From NCBI RefSeq assembly GCF_024171865.1, contig NZ_JAMTCN010000004.1, positions 248,001-312,000 of the forward strand: 64,000 bases of DNA, given 5' to 3'. The stretch comes from Prauserella aidingensis. Its GTDB lineage: Bacteria > Actinomycetota > Actinomycetes > Mycobacteriales > Pseudonocardiaceae. A program made the translations under genes and the position numbers. Below the pieces are notes generated by a model, which was not told where the DNA came from, made no database searches, and saw nothing but the letters and a program-made list of their open reading frames with translations. Below are positions 24,214 to 32,428 of the stretch, in pieces; the first letter of the stretch is position 1, and the number at the start of each line of letters is the position of its first letter.

Positions 24214-25536
24214 TCAGCTTCCGGGAATCCACGACGTACCGGCGAGTGGAACCCGCGCCATGGCGGCGGATTCGATCGTCAGCGCGACGAGGTCCTCCGG
24301 CTCCAGGTGCCGTAGGTGTGCCTTGCCGCAGGCCCGCGCGATGGTCTGCGCCTCCATCGTCAGCACCCGCAGGTAGTTGGCGAGTCGCGCGCCACCGGCG
24401 ACCGGGTCGAACCGAGCGGCCAGTTCCGGGTCCTGCGTCGTGATGCCCGCGGGGTCGCAACCGTCCTGGAAGTCGTCGTAACACCCTGCGGCGGATCCGA
24501 TCTTCTCGTACTCGGCCGCGTAGGCCGGGTCGTTGTCGCCGAGTGCGATCAGCGCGGCGGTGCCGATGGCGACGGCGTCCGCGCCCAGTGCCATCACCTT
24601 GGCGACATCGGCCCCGGTGCGGATGCCGCCGGAGGCGATCAGCTGCACACCCTTCTCGCCCGCGCGGTGCACGCCGAGTTCCTGCAGGGCCTGCGCGGCC
24701 TGGGGAATCGCGGCGAGTGTCGGGATGCCGACGTGCTCGATGAACACCTCCTGCGTCGCCGCGGTGCCGCCCTGCATGCCGTCGACGACGACCACGTCGG
24801 CGCCCGCGTGCACGGCGAGTTTGGTGTCGTAGTAGGTCCGGCTCGCGCCGACCTTCACGTAGATCGGCTTCTCGTGGTCGGTGATCTCCCGCAACTCGTT
24901 GATCTTGATCGTGAGGTCGTCGGGGCCGGTCCAGTCCGGGTGTCGCGACGCGCTGCGCTGGTCGATCCCTTCGGGCAGTGTGCGCATGCCGGCCACGCGC
25001 TCGGAGATCTTCTGGCCCAGCAGCATCCCGCCGCCGCCCGGCTTCGCACCCTGACCGAGAACGACCTCGACGGCGTCGGCCTTGCGCAGGTCGTCGGGAT
25101 TCATGCCGTAGCGGCTCGGCAGGTACTGGTAGACGAGATGCTTCGACTGGCCCCGTTCCTCGGGTGTCATGCCGCCGTCGCCGGTGGTGGTCGAGGTCCC
25201 GACCTCCGACGCACCGCGTCCCAGCGCCTCCTTGGCGGCGCCGGACAGCGCGCCGAACGACATGCCCGCGATGGTCACCGGCACGTCCAGGTGCAGCGGG
25301 TACCGGGCACCTCGCGTGCCCAACGCGACGTCGGTGTCGCAGCGTTCCCGGTAGCCCTCGAGCGGATAGCGGGACATCGACGCTCCGAGGAACAGCAGGT
25401 CGTCGAAGTGCGGCACCGAGCGCTTGGCGCCCCAGCCACGGATGTCGTAGACGCCCGTGTCGGCGGCGCGCCGGATCTCCGCGATCGCGGCGCGGTCGAA
25501 GGTGGCCGACTCGCGCAGTCCCCACGTGTTGGTCAC
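24214..25536 (-). CDS. mgsC: FMN-binding glutamate synthase-like protein (N-methylglutamate synthase subunit C / GlxD type)
   Basis: A 440-residue protein equivalent to the central FMN domain of glutamate synthase. The motifs are PVTIAGMSFGALSG, STTTGDGGMTPEERGQ, GQGAKPGGGGMLLG, KINELREITDHEKPIYVKVG, GGIRTGADVAKVMALGADAV and GITTQDPELAARF. The canonical three-cysteine 3Fe-4S motif of GltB is not complete: only two cysteines eight residues apart (CYDDFQDGC) precede DPAGIT. Together with the two upstream genes it forms the three-subunit synthase that moves the methylamine nitrogen from gamma-glutamylmethylamide onto glutamate, giving N-methylglutamate. The GTG start has GAGGAGG upstream, 11 bp after the subunit B stop. 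Family sure; methylamine specificity inferred from neighbours. Confidence 0.87.
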   Translation of the reverse strand: MTNTWGLRESATFDRAAIAEIRRAADTGVYDIRGWGAKRSVPHFDDLLFLGASMSRYPLEGYRERCDTDVALGTRGARYPLHLDVPVTIAGMSFGALSGAAKEALGRGASEVGTSTTTGDGGMTPEERGQSKHLVYQYLPSRYGMNPDDLRKADAVEVVLGQGAKPGGGGMLLGQKISERVAGMRTLPEGIDQRSASRHPDWTGPDDLTIKINELREITDHEKPIYVKVGASRTYYDTKLAVHAGADVVVVDGMQGGTAATQEVFIEHVGIPTLAAIPQAAQALQELGVHRAGEKGVQLIASGGIRTGADVAKVMALGADAVAIGTAALIALGDNDPAYAAEYEKIGSAAGCYDDFQDGCDPAGITTQDPELAARFDPVAGGARLANYLRVLTMEAQTIARACGKAHLRHLEPEDLVALTIESAAMARVPLAGTSWIPGS

Positions 25537-25547
25537 GGCGATCCTCC

Positions 25548-26231
25548 TCAGTAGGTGTTGTGGGCCCGGAAGTGGTAGAGCCTGCGCGCCGAGCCGTAGC
25601 GCGTGTACTCGGCCGGGTCGTCCTCGTAGCCTGCGGCCTTCAGCAGGCCGGCGAGCTCCTCGACGTGCTCGGGGCGCATCTCTTTGGCCACGCAGTCGGC
25701 GCCGAGCGCGCCGACGTCGCCGCGGACGTAGAGGCGGGCCTCGTAGATCGAGTCGCCCAGTCCGTCGCCGGCGTTGCCGCGTACGACCAGTCGGCCCGCC
25801 TGTGCCATGAACGCGGAGTTGTGGCCGACGTCGCCGCCCACCACGATGTCGACGCCCTTCATCGAGATGCCGCAGCGGGCGGCGGCGTCGCCGTGCACCA
25901 CCAGCAGACCGCCGTGGGCCGTGGCCGCCGCGCTCTGTGAGGCGTTGCCCGCCACCACGACGGTTCCGCTCATCATGTTCTCCGCGACACCGGTCCCCGC
26001 GTTGCCACTGATGACGATCTCCGCCTGTTGGTTCATACCCGCGGCGTAGTAGCCGACGTGCCCGTCGACCGTGATCTTCACCGGCGCGTTCACCCCGACC
26101 GCGATGTTGTGCGTGCCGCTCGGGCCGGTGACGACGTACTCGCCGCTGACACCGTCGGCGTGCAGCGCGGCGTTGACGTCCCGCAGCGGCGTGGTGGTCA
26201 GGTCGAACGTCGTGGCAGTCAGCGTGTCCAC
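25548..26231 (-). CDS. mgsB: GXGXG-domain protein (N-methylglutamate synthase subunit B / GlxC type)
   Basis: A 227-residue right-handed beta-helix protein equivalent to the C-terminal GXGXG domain of the glutamate synthase large subunit. Repeats of the type GNAGTGVAENMMSGTVVVAG, GDAAARCGISMKGVDIVVGG and GNAGDGLGDSIYEARLYVRG are evenly spaced. In the split synthase this subunit is structural, holding amidotransferase and FMN subunits. The start is the GTG at 26231, inside the 3' end of the amidotransferase gene (13-nt overlap), with a strong GGAGGT nine bases upstream. Longer starts would have no ribosome site. Confidence 0.88.
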   Translation of the reverse strand: MDTLTATTFDLTTTPLRDVNAALHADGVSGEYVVTGPSGTHNIAVGVNAPVKITVDGHVGYYAAGMNQQAEIVISGNAGTGVAENMMSGTVVVAGNASQSAAATAHGGLLVVHGDAAARCGISMKGVDIVVGGDVGHNSAFMAQAGRLVVRGNAGDGLGDSIYEARLYVRGDVGALGADCVAKEMRPEHVEELAGLLKAAGYEDDPAEYTRYGSARRLYHFRAHNTY

Positions 26232-27115
26232 GCGTAGATCACCTCCGGTTCGGGTTCCCAGATGCGGGCGGCTTCGACGCCGGGCAGGTGCGCGAGGGCG
26301 CGGTACTCGCTCGCCATCGCGACCCAGTCGGCGGTCTCGGCGATGACCGCCGGTTTGCAGGCGATGGCGTCGCGCACCACCGCGAAGGAGTCGTGATGGG
26401 ACACCAGCAGCGTGTAGAAGCCGTCGAACGTGGCGCACAGTTCTTTGAGCGCCGTCTCGACGTCACGGCCCTCCGCCAGTCGCTGCGCGACGAACCGCGC
26501 GCCGACCTCGGTGTCGTTGAGGCTGTCGAACTCCACGCCGGCCGCGACGAGCTCGCGGCGGATGGTGGCGTGGTTGGCGAACGAGCCGTTGTGCACGAGG
26601 CACTGGTCCGGGCCGACGGCGTACGGATGGCAACCGGCGGCGTCGACCGCGGATTCGGTCGCCATCCGGGTGTGCCCGACGCCCTGCCAGCCCTGTGCGC
26701 CCGGCAGTCCCCAGCTGTCGGCGAGGGTGTGCGGGTGGCCGACGCCCTTGAGCACGGCCAGGTCGGTACCGAAGCCGGCGACCAGCGCGTCCGGGTGCGC
26801 GGCGCGCGCGGCGGCGAGCAGCTGCTCACTGCCGGCGGGCGACGTCAGCAGCAACGTCTCGGCCAGCACGCGGCCCTGCACCGGTGCTCCCAGGGCCGCG
26901 GACACAGCGGCCGCCGCGTCGTCGGCCCCGGCGTCGACGCCGAGCAGCGACACCGCGCCGTGCCCGCCGGGGGTCCACACCGGGTCGCCGTAGACGGCGA
27001 CGCCCGCCGAGTCCGCCCCGCGGTCCTCCATTTCACACAGCATCCCGGTGAGCAGCCGGCCCAGTTCGGGGTGCAGTTCCGGGGTCCGCAGATGCAGTCC
27101 CACGATTCCGCACAT
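26219..27115 (-). CDS. mgsA: Class II glutamine amidotransferase (N-methylglutamate synthase subunit A / GlxB type)
   Basis: A 298-residue Ntn-type amidotransferase with the nucleophile Cys2 directly after the initiator (MCGIVGLHLR), so Met removal should activate it. Other family marks are EDRGADSAGVAVYGD, GHTRMATESAVDAAGCHP and CLVHNGSFANHATIRREL. In the methylamine pathway it is the subunit that accepts gamma-glutamylmethylamide rather than glutamine. It has an excellent Shine-Dalgarno (AAAGGAGG) and follows the synthetase gene by 28 bp. Without the gmaS-like gene beside it, ordinary glutamate synthase function would be the alternative. Confidence 0.9.
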   Translation of the reverse strand: MCGIVGLHLRTPELHPELGRLLTGMLCEMEDRGADSAGVAVYGDPVWTPGGHGAVSLLGVDAGADDAAAAVSAALGAPVQGRVLAETLLLTSPAGSEQLLAAARAAHPDALVAGFGTDLAVLKGVGHPHTLADSWGLPGAQGWQGVGHTRMATESAVDAAGCHPYAVGPDQCLVHNGSFANHATIRRELVAAGVEFDSLNDTEVGARFVAQRLAEGRDVETALKELCATFDGFYTLLVSHHDSFAVVRDAIACKPAVIAETADWVAMASEYRALAHLPGVEAARIWEPEPEVIYAWTR

Positions 27116-27143
27116 GTGTCGCCTCCTTTCGACGTCGCCGACG

Positions 27144-28496
27144 TCAGAACGCGGTCAGGTACTGATCGATCTCCCACTGCGAGATCGCGTGGTGCCAGGC
27201 GAAGTACTCGCCGCGCTTGAGCTTGACGAAGTACTCCGACACGGGTGTGTCGTTGCCCGCGACACCTCCGGCGGGGACGGCCGCGTCGAGGACGCCGCTG
27301 ATCACCGGGTCGGCTTCGAGCTGGTCCACGGCGTGCAGCAGCGTGAGCGGCAACTCGTCGATGTGCTCGGGGCACGTGCCCAGTTCGCCGGGGTCGCCGC
27401 TGCGCTTGATGCCCTCCAGCCCGGCGCCGAGCGCGGCCGCGATGGCGAGGTAGGGATTGGCCGACCCGTCGCCGCCACGCAGTTCGACCCGATTGGCGTC
27501 GGGGATGCGCACGTAGTGCGTGCGGTCGTTGCCGCCGTAGGTAGCTTTGCGCGGCGCCCACGAGGCACCCGACGTCGTGGCCGTGGCTCCGGTGCGCTTG
27601 TAGGAGTTGACGGTCGGTGCGATCAGCGCCTGCAGCGCCGGCGCGTGGCCGAGCAGGCCCGAGACGAACGAGTACGCCGCGGGTGACAGTCCGGTGCCGC
27701 GTCGGTCCGGTTCGGCGCCGGGGAAGACCGGATCGCCGGCGCTGGTCAGTGACAGGTGGAAATGCAGCCCCGAGCCGGTGCGGTCGGCGAACGGTTTCGG
27801 CATGAACGTCGCGATCATGCCGCGTTCCTGCGCGAACATCGACAGCAGATAGCGCAGTGTGATGACCCGATCGGCCGTGGTCACCGCGTCGGCGTACTCG
27901 AAGTTCTGCTCGAACTGACCGTTGCCGTCCTCGTGGTCGTTGGCGTAGTTCGACCAGCCGAGCGTGTTCATGGCGGTGGAGACCTCGGTGAGGAAGTCGT
28001 ACATCCGCGTCAGGCCGCGGACGTCGTAGCAGGGTTGGTCGGCGTTGTCGTGGTCGTCGGCGGTGACGAGACGGCCCGTGGCGTCCTTCTTGAGCAGGAA
28101 GTACTCGACCTCGGCGCCGGCGTGTGGTTCGAACCCGGCGTCGCCGGCCTGCCGGACGAGGGCTTTGAGGATGTTGCGCGGGGCGTACGGCCACGGTTCG
28201 CCCTCGACGTGCGGGTCGCAGTGGACGATGGCGAGTCCGTCCTTGAGGAACGGCACGGGAGTGAACGACGAGACGTCCGGGACCGCGACCAGGTCGGGAT
28301 CCTTGGGCTCCTGCCCCATGGCGCCGACCGCGTAGCCGGCGAAGCCGACGCCGTCGGTGGCGAGTTCGTCGACGGCCTCGACGGGCACGAGCTTGGCACA
28401 CGGCTTGCCGCGCAGGTCGACGAACAACGCCAGGATGAACGTCGTGCCGTGCTCGACGGCCAGTTCGGCCAGACCCTTCTCGGTGGTGACGGTCAT
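27144..28496 (-). CDS. glnT: Type III glutamine synthetase (GlnT) / gamma-glutamylmethylamide synthetase
   Basis: A 450-residue glutamine synthetase-fold enzyme of the GlnT type, the type to which gamma-glutamylmethylamide synthetase (GmaS) belongs. Visible landmarks are FVDLRGKPCAKLVP, AGAEVEYFLLKK, NYANDHEDGNGQFEQNFEYA, the metal and ATP segment GSGLHFHLSL, PTVNSYKRTG and the RIPDANRVELRGGDGSANPY block. It would join glutamate and methylamine (or ammonia) using ATP. It is the first gene of a seven-gene operon with the three synthase subunits and the flavoprotein, which supports the GmaS reading over ammonia assimilation. AGGAG stands seven bases before the ATG, and its promoter carries the split palindrome. 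Substrate specificity still needs assay. Confidence 0.88.
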   Translation of the reverse strand: MTVTTEKGLAELAVEHGTTFILALFVDLRGKPCAKLVPVEAVDELATDGVGFAGYAVGAMGQEPKDPDLVAVPDVSSFTPVPFLKDGLAIVHCDPHVEGEPWPYAPRNILKALVRQAGDAGFEPHAGAEVEYFLLKKDATGRLVTADDHDNADQPCYDVRGLTRMYDFLTEVSTAMNTLGWSNYANDHEDGNGQFEQNFEYADAVTTADRVITLRYLLSMFAQERGMIATFMPKPFADRTGSGLHFHLSLTSAGDPVFPGAEPDRRGTGLSPAAYSFVSGLLGHAPALQALIAPTVNSYKRTGATATTSGASWAPRKATYGGNDRTHYVRIPDANRVELRGGDGSANPYLAIAAALGAGLEGIKRSGDPGELGTCPEHIDELPLTLLHAVDQLEADPVISGVLDAAVPAGGVAGNDTPVSEYFVKLKRGEYFAWHHAISQWEIDQYLTAF

Positions 28497-28508
28497 CGGG
28501 CGGCTCCT

Positions 28509-28556
28509 ACATGTCTACTTCAAGGAATCATCATCTAATGACAGTAGACATGTCCA
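28509..28556 (-). promoter_or_regulatory. Promoter and split-palindrome operator of the gmaS/mgs operon
   Basis: ACATGTCTACT (28509-28519) and its exact inverse AGTAGACATGT (28543-28553) are 11-bp arms separated by 23 nt. On the minus strand a possible -35 TGGACA (28556-28551) overlaps the far arm, and GATGAT (28532-28527) lies 18 nt on as -10. The near arm sits between the start point and the ribosome site. The same arms with the same 23-nt spacer recur upstream of the N-demethylase operon. A repressor binding both arms would block this promoter. Confidence 0.78.
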
Positions 28557-28613
28557 GTATTGCGACCAGATGACATCGCCGTCAGCGTCGCGTTGCGCGA
28601 GCCGTCCGAGACA

Positions 28614-28652
28614 CAGGTGAGGCCCGGCCACCGCGTGACCGGGCCTCACCTG
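28614..28652 (-). terminator. 14-bp hairpin terminator after the ammonium transporter gene
   Basis: CAGGTGAGGCCCGG (28614-28627) and its exact inverse (28639-28652) lie 17 bp past the amt stop on the minus strand, isolating it from the gmaS promoter. Confidence 0.8.
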
Positions 28653-28668
28653 CTGGGCTGGACGAGGG

Positions 28669-30090
28669 TCAGACACGCACCTCGTCGGGGTCGTCCTCGG
28701 GCGACGCGTCCCCCTCCGGTGCCGTGCCCTGAGTTGCCGTGCCCTCCGGCGCCGTGTCCGTTGGGGGCGACGGGGCGTCCACCGGCTCCGGTGCGGGCGT
28801 GCTCACCGCTCCGCCGGTGATCGCGCCGTTGCCACCCGGCAGCGCACCACGCCCGGCCGCCGGCATCAGGTCGTAGGCGGACTCGGCATGGACGGCCACG
28901 TCGAGCCCTTCGGCCTCGGTCTCCTCGTCCACCCGGATGCCGATGAGCTTGTCGAGTCCCTTCGCCACGAGGTACGTCATGACGAACGAGTAGCCGCACG
29001 TCGCAACGATGCCGACCAGCTCACGCCAGACGATGTCCGGATCGCCGCCGAACAGGACCCCGGTGACCCCGCCGGGCGCCGCACCCGAGGCGAACAGGAT
29101 CACGCAGAGCGTGCCGAAGATGCCGCCGAGTCCGTGAACGGCGAAGGCGTCGAGACTCTCGTCGATGCCGAGCTTGTTCTTCAGCCCGATCAGCAGGCAC
29201 ACGCCCGCACCGGCGACGAGACCGAGCAGCAGCGCACCGATCGGGCTCATGACGTCCGCGGCCGGGGTGATGCCGACCAGTCCCGCGATCAGGCCGGTCA
29301 CGATGCCCAGTCCGGTGATCCGCTTCTCGCGAATCTGCTCGACGAGCGCGAAGCCGATCATGCCGGTGCACGCCGAGAGCAACGTCGTCAGGACGACGTA
29401 CTGCGCCAGGAAATCGGCCGCCCCGGCCGTGCCGCCGTTGAAACCGAACCAGCCGAAGAACAGGATGCCGCCACCGATGACGACGAGCGGCAGACTGTGT
29501 GGTCGCTCCCCGGAACGCCGCTTGCCGAGGGCGACGGCGAGCGCGAGCGCGGCAACGCCGGAATTCATGTGGACGGCCGTGCCACCGGCGTAGTCGTGCA
29601 CGCCGAGCTTGCTCATCCAGCCCTCGTCGATACCGAAGATCCAGTGTGCGACCGGGAAGTACACCACCGTCAACCACACCACGGAGAACGCGATCCATCC
29701 GCTGAACTTCATCCGGCCCGCCGCACCGGAGGACACGATCGCGATCGTGATGGCTGCGAACAGGATGAAGAACGCTGCGTTGAAGGCACCCTCGGCTCCA
29801 CCCGTACCTCCGTCGGCCTGGAAGTCGCCGAGTCCGAGGAAGTCACTGGGATCACCGATCAAGCCCCAGCCGCCGACGGACGGCCCGGACACCAGTCCGT
29901 AGCCGTACGCCACGTACAGCACGGCGGTGACGGCGAGCGTGCTCAGCACCATCACCATGATGTTGAGGGCGTTCTTCGCCCCCAGCATGCCGCCGTAGAA
30001 CAGCGCGAGTCCGGGGAACATCAACGACACCAGCCCGAAGGCTGCGAGCAGCCAGGCCAGGTCGCCGTTCGCGGCGAGGACAGGTTCCAT
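28669..30090 (-). CDS. amt: Ammonium/methylammonium transporter (Amt family)
   Basis: A 473-residue Amt/MEP/Rh channel with about 11 membrane segments. The twin pore histidines are in AGGTAVHMNSG and in AFAVHGLGGIFG. Other signatures are FFGWFGFNGGTAG and MFPGLALFYGGM at the N-terminus. The last about 75 residues form a Pro/Gly/Glu-rich cytoplasmic tail, longer than usual. It lies between the two methylated-amine operons, 182 bp after the demethylase operon end and on the same strand. Methylammonium is a known Amt substrate, so uptake of methylamine or recapture of ammonia both fit. No glnB/glnD genes follow, unlike the usual actinomycete amtB-glnK-glnD arrangement, so this is probably a second, specialised Amt. 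Confidence 0.94.
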   Translation of the reverse strand: MEPVLAANGDLAWLLAAFGLVSLMFPGLALFYGGMLGAKNALNIMVMVLSTLAVTAVLYVAYGYGLVSGPSVGGWGLIGDPSDFLGLGDFQADGGTGGAEGAFNAAFFILFAAITIAIVSSGAAGRMKFSGWIAFSVVWLTVVYFPVAHWIFGIDEGWMSKLGVHDYAGGTAVHMNSGVAALALAVALGKRRSGERPHSLPLVVIGGGILFFGWFGFNGGTAGAADFLAQYVVLTTLLSACTGMIGFALVEQIREKRITGLGIVTGLIAGLVGITPAADVMSPIGALLLGLVAGAGVCLLIGLKNKLGIDESLDAFAVHGLGGIFGTLCVILFASGAAPGGVTGVLFGGDPDIVWRELVGIVATCGYSFVMTYLVAKGLDKLIGIRVDEETEAEGLDVAVHAESAYDLMPAAGRGALPGGNGAITGGAVSTPAPEPVDAPSPPTDTAPEGTATQGTAPEGDASPEDDPDEVRV

Positions 30091-30229
30091 GAGAGTTCTC
30101 CTCGAGGTGACAGAGTTGTGGCGGCGGTCGTGGTGACGGCAGCGAGGCCGGCGCGACGTCGGGCACCTGCCGGTTGGCCGCAGTTTCCTTTGTGGACACT
30201 TCGTCCGTGTTGCGGTTCCGCGCTCCGGC

Positions 30230-30251
30230 GTGACGGGCAGGTAACGGTTAC
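30230..30251. promoter_or_regulatory. GlnR-like half-sites upstream of amt
   Basis: Read on the minus strand, GTAAC (30251-30247) overlaps the outer end of GTTAC-N6-GTCAC (30245-30230), a spacing that fits the actinobacterial GlnR box (gTnAC-n6-GaAAC), although the second half departs from consensus. It lies about 140-160 bp upstream of the amt start. The 30091-30272 gap holds no gene. Candidate nitrogen control only. Confidence 0.38.
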
Positions 30252-30272
30252 GGGCTTCGTGTTGCGGCCGGG

Positions 30273-31391
30273 TCAGCCCGCGCGGAGATAGGCGACGACG
30301 TCTCCGGAGAAGTCGAGGAATCCCTTATAGGCGGCGATGTCCTCGGGCAGTTCCTCGACGATGTCGGCCAGCTGCGCGCACCACTCCGGCACGGCCTTCA
30401 GTTCCTCGAGCGAGGCCATGAACGTGCGAATGTTGAACGTCACCGCGCCGGTCGTCGGCAGCCGCACGAAGTGTTCGAGCTCGATGCGCAGCTGGACGTT
30501 CGGGATCGCGTCTCCCGCGGCCTGCCGCAACGCCATGTCCCTGCCCCACGAGGGCAGCGATTCGAGGGCGATGTCGTACTTGCGGGTGGGCGAGGCCGCG
30601 AGGTTCCAGTTCAGCCTGCGGTAGACCCGGTCGGCGGGCAGTCGCCGCAGGAACTGCTCGGCCCGCGCGACGATGCCCTCGCGGCGCATCCGCGGCACCG
30701 GGCCGTGGATCTCGTACATGTCCATCCCGACGTCGAACGACACAGACCACGCCGCCGCGAAACAGACCGCGCCGGCGTCGAAGTACAGCCGGCCGTCGCG
30801 CTCGGTGACGAGCAGCATGTCGTCGGGGACCTCGCGGCTGAGGAACTCCAACGGTCCGTGCGGGATCGAGTCCCACTCGCCGAGGACGAACCGCTGGTCG
30901 GTGCCGAGCAGGTCGTTACGCCAGTGGAACGCATCGGGGTTGCCGTCGACGCCTTCGTCGAGGTGCATCACCTCCGGGTGGGTGATGGCGAGGTCACGCA
31001 GGTAGTAGAGCAACAGGTCCCAGCACGCCGGTTCCATACCGCGGCGGATCTTGGTGCGGTGCGGATCGGCGTCGTGGGTGATGCGCTTCTCGGTCATGAT
31101 CGTCAGGTAGTCGGCCCCGCCGAGATCGACCAGGTGACGTCCCCATTCGCCGGCGCGAGTGGGACGCGGTACGCGGGCCGGGTCGACGTTCACCGAGTAG
31201 CGGAAGGCCCCGAGGTCCTCCGGGAACGGCCAGGGCAACGGGCCGACGTGGTCGACCGGCTGCGCCCGAAAGGCCTCGACCTCCGGTGTGCGCAGCGGGC
31301 GGATGCCCACGGCGGCCATCTCCTCGTCGGTGTAGCGGGGCGACCGCGCGGCGGCGATCGCAGTGTCGGTCACGGCGTCTGCTCGGCTCAC
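30273..31391 (-). CDS. Heme-dependent oxidative N-demethylase alpha subunit (DUF3445), copy 1
   Basis: About 372 residues of the DUF3445 family, whose characterised member is the heme-binding PAS-like alpha subunit of dimethylamine demethylase (HODM/dimethylamine monooxygenase). Family blocks shared with copy 2 are RYSVNVDPARVPRP near the N-terminus, SFDVGMDMYEIHGPVPR, YRRLNWNL, LRIELEHFVRLPTTGAV and NIRTFMASLEEL. It would bind heme b and oxidise an N-methyl group to formaldehyde using O2 and electrons from the adjacent reductase. GTG at 31391 is chosen because it forms a GTGA overlap with the reductase stop and sits six bases after GAGGT; ATG one codon upstream is possible. Last gene of its operon. 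The exact amine is inferred. Confidence 0.85.
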   Translation of the reverse strand: MSRADAVTDTAIAAARSPRYTDEEMAAVGIRPLRTPEVEAFRAQPVDHVGPLPWPFPEDLGAFRYSVNVDPARVPRPTRAGEWGRHLVDLGGADYLTIMTEKRITHDADPHRTKIRRGMEPACWDLLLYYLRDLAITHPEVMHLDEGVDGNPDAFHWRNDLLGTDQRFVLGEWDSIPHGPLEFLSREVPDDMLLVTERDGRLYFDAGAVCFAAAWSVSFDVGMDMYEIHGPVPRMRREGIVARAEQFLRRLPADRVYRRLNWNLAASPTRKYDIALESLPSWGRDMALRQAAGDAIPNVQLRIELEHFVRLPTTGAVTFNIRTFMASLEELKAVPEWCAQLADIVEELPEDIAAYKGFLDFSGDVVAYLRAG

Positions 31392-32410
31392 CATTGCACC
31401 TCGATCTCGCTTCGGTCGACACCGCGCGAGACGCAGCACAGCATGCTGTCCCCGGCGGTTTTCTCCTCGTCGGACAACGCCAGGTCGCGATGCACGACGA
31501 CGCCGTCGGCGGCGCGCACCGGGATGCGGCACTCGCCGCACACGCCCTGGCGGCACAGGTTCGGCACGGGCAGTCCGTGCTCGAGCAGCCGGGTCAGCAG
31601 CGACACCCCGGCGGGAACGTCGATGCGCTCGCCGCTGGACGCGACAACGGCGGTGAACGGCGATCCCGGGTCCTGTTCGGGCGCGGTGAAGCGCTCCAGG
31701 TGGACCCGCGCGTCCGGCCACCCGGAGCCGGCGGCGACCTCGAGGTACGTCTCGAGCATCGGACCGGGACCGCAGGCGTAGGCGTGCGTGCCGAGCGGCT
31801 GGTCCGCGAACCGTTCGCGCAGGACACGCACCGTGTCGTCGACGGTCGTGGCCTCGTGCAGCCCGAACCCGGCGCGCTCGGCGAGTTCACGCAGGTCGTC
31901 GAGATGGGCGGCCGCGCCCGGCCGGTAGGAGTAGACGACGTCGGCACGCCGGCCCGCACGGGCGAGCGCCCGCGCGTGGGAGAGCACCGGCGTGATGCCG
32001 ATGCCGCCGGCGACGAGTAGCGCTCCGTGCTGGTCGAGCACGGGCGGGAACATCGACCGCGGGCCCTCCACCTCGAGGAGGTCACCTGCGGCGGCCCGGT
32101 CGTGGAGCCAGTCGGAACCGCCGCCCTCGCCGCGCCGCAGCACGGAGATTCCGTAGGAGCGCGGATTCATGCCGTCGTCGACGAGCGAGTAGGCGTTGCG
32201 GTGCTCGCCCGCGGTGACGATCAGGTGGCTGCCCGGTTGGTAGGCGGTCAGCGGCTGCCCGTCGACGGGGACGAACCGGAAGTGCGTGATCGCGTCGGTC
32301 AGCGGCCGCACCTCGTGCACGCGCACTGTGCGACGTCCGGTCTCGTAGGCCGGGTGCAGGTGGAATCGGTGACCGGCGAGTTCGCCGGCGATCGGATCGG
32401 TCAGTGTCAC
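31388..32410 (-). CDS. Flavin/2Fe-2S reductase subunit (PDR/VanB type) of N-demethylase, copy 1
   Basis: A 340-residue phthalate dioxygenase reductase-like protein. The FMN-binding domain has HRNAYSLVDD (R-x-Y-S-x near 71-75), the NAD(P)H domain has LLVAGGIGITPVLSHARALA and YACGPGPMLETYL, and the C-terminal plant-type ferredoxin domain has CRQGVCGEC with the fourth ligand in SMLCCVSR. It passes electrons from NAD(P)H through FMN and the 2Fe-2S cluster to the heme subunit encoded next. It starts with GTG behind GGGAGGT and overlaps the alpha-subunit gene by four bases. Gene order and coupling match the dimethylamine monooxygenase arrangement. Confidence 0.88.
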   Translation of the reverse strand: MTLTDPIAGELAGHRFHLHPAYETGRRTVRVHEVRPLTDAITHFRFVPVDGQPLTAYQPGSHLIVTAGEHRNAYSLVDDGMNPRSYGISVLRRGEGGGSDWLHDRAAAGDLLEVEGPRSMFPPVLDQHGALLVAGGIGITPVLSHARALARAGRRADVVYSYRPGAAAHLDDLRELAERAGFGLHEATTVDDTVRVLRERFADQPLGTHAYACGPGPMLETYLEVAAGSGWPDARVHLERFTAPEQDPGSPFTAVVASSGERIDVPAGVSLLTRLLEHGLPVPNLCRQGVCGECRIPVRAADGVVVHRDLALSDEEKTAGDSMLCCVSRGVDRSEIEVQW

Positions 32411-32428
32411 CGTGGACCTCCCGGGGGG

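Noticed and set aside
28888-30291. 467-codon frame opposite the ammonium transporter
   Set aside because: The amt reading shows 11 membrane segments and both pore histidines; the opposite frame is Glu/Arg/His-rich and has no start signal.
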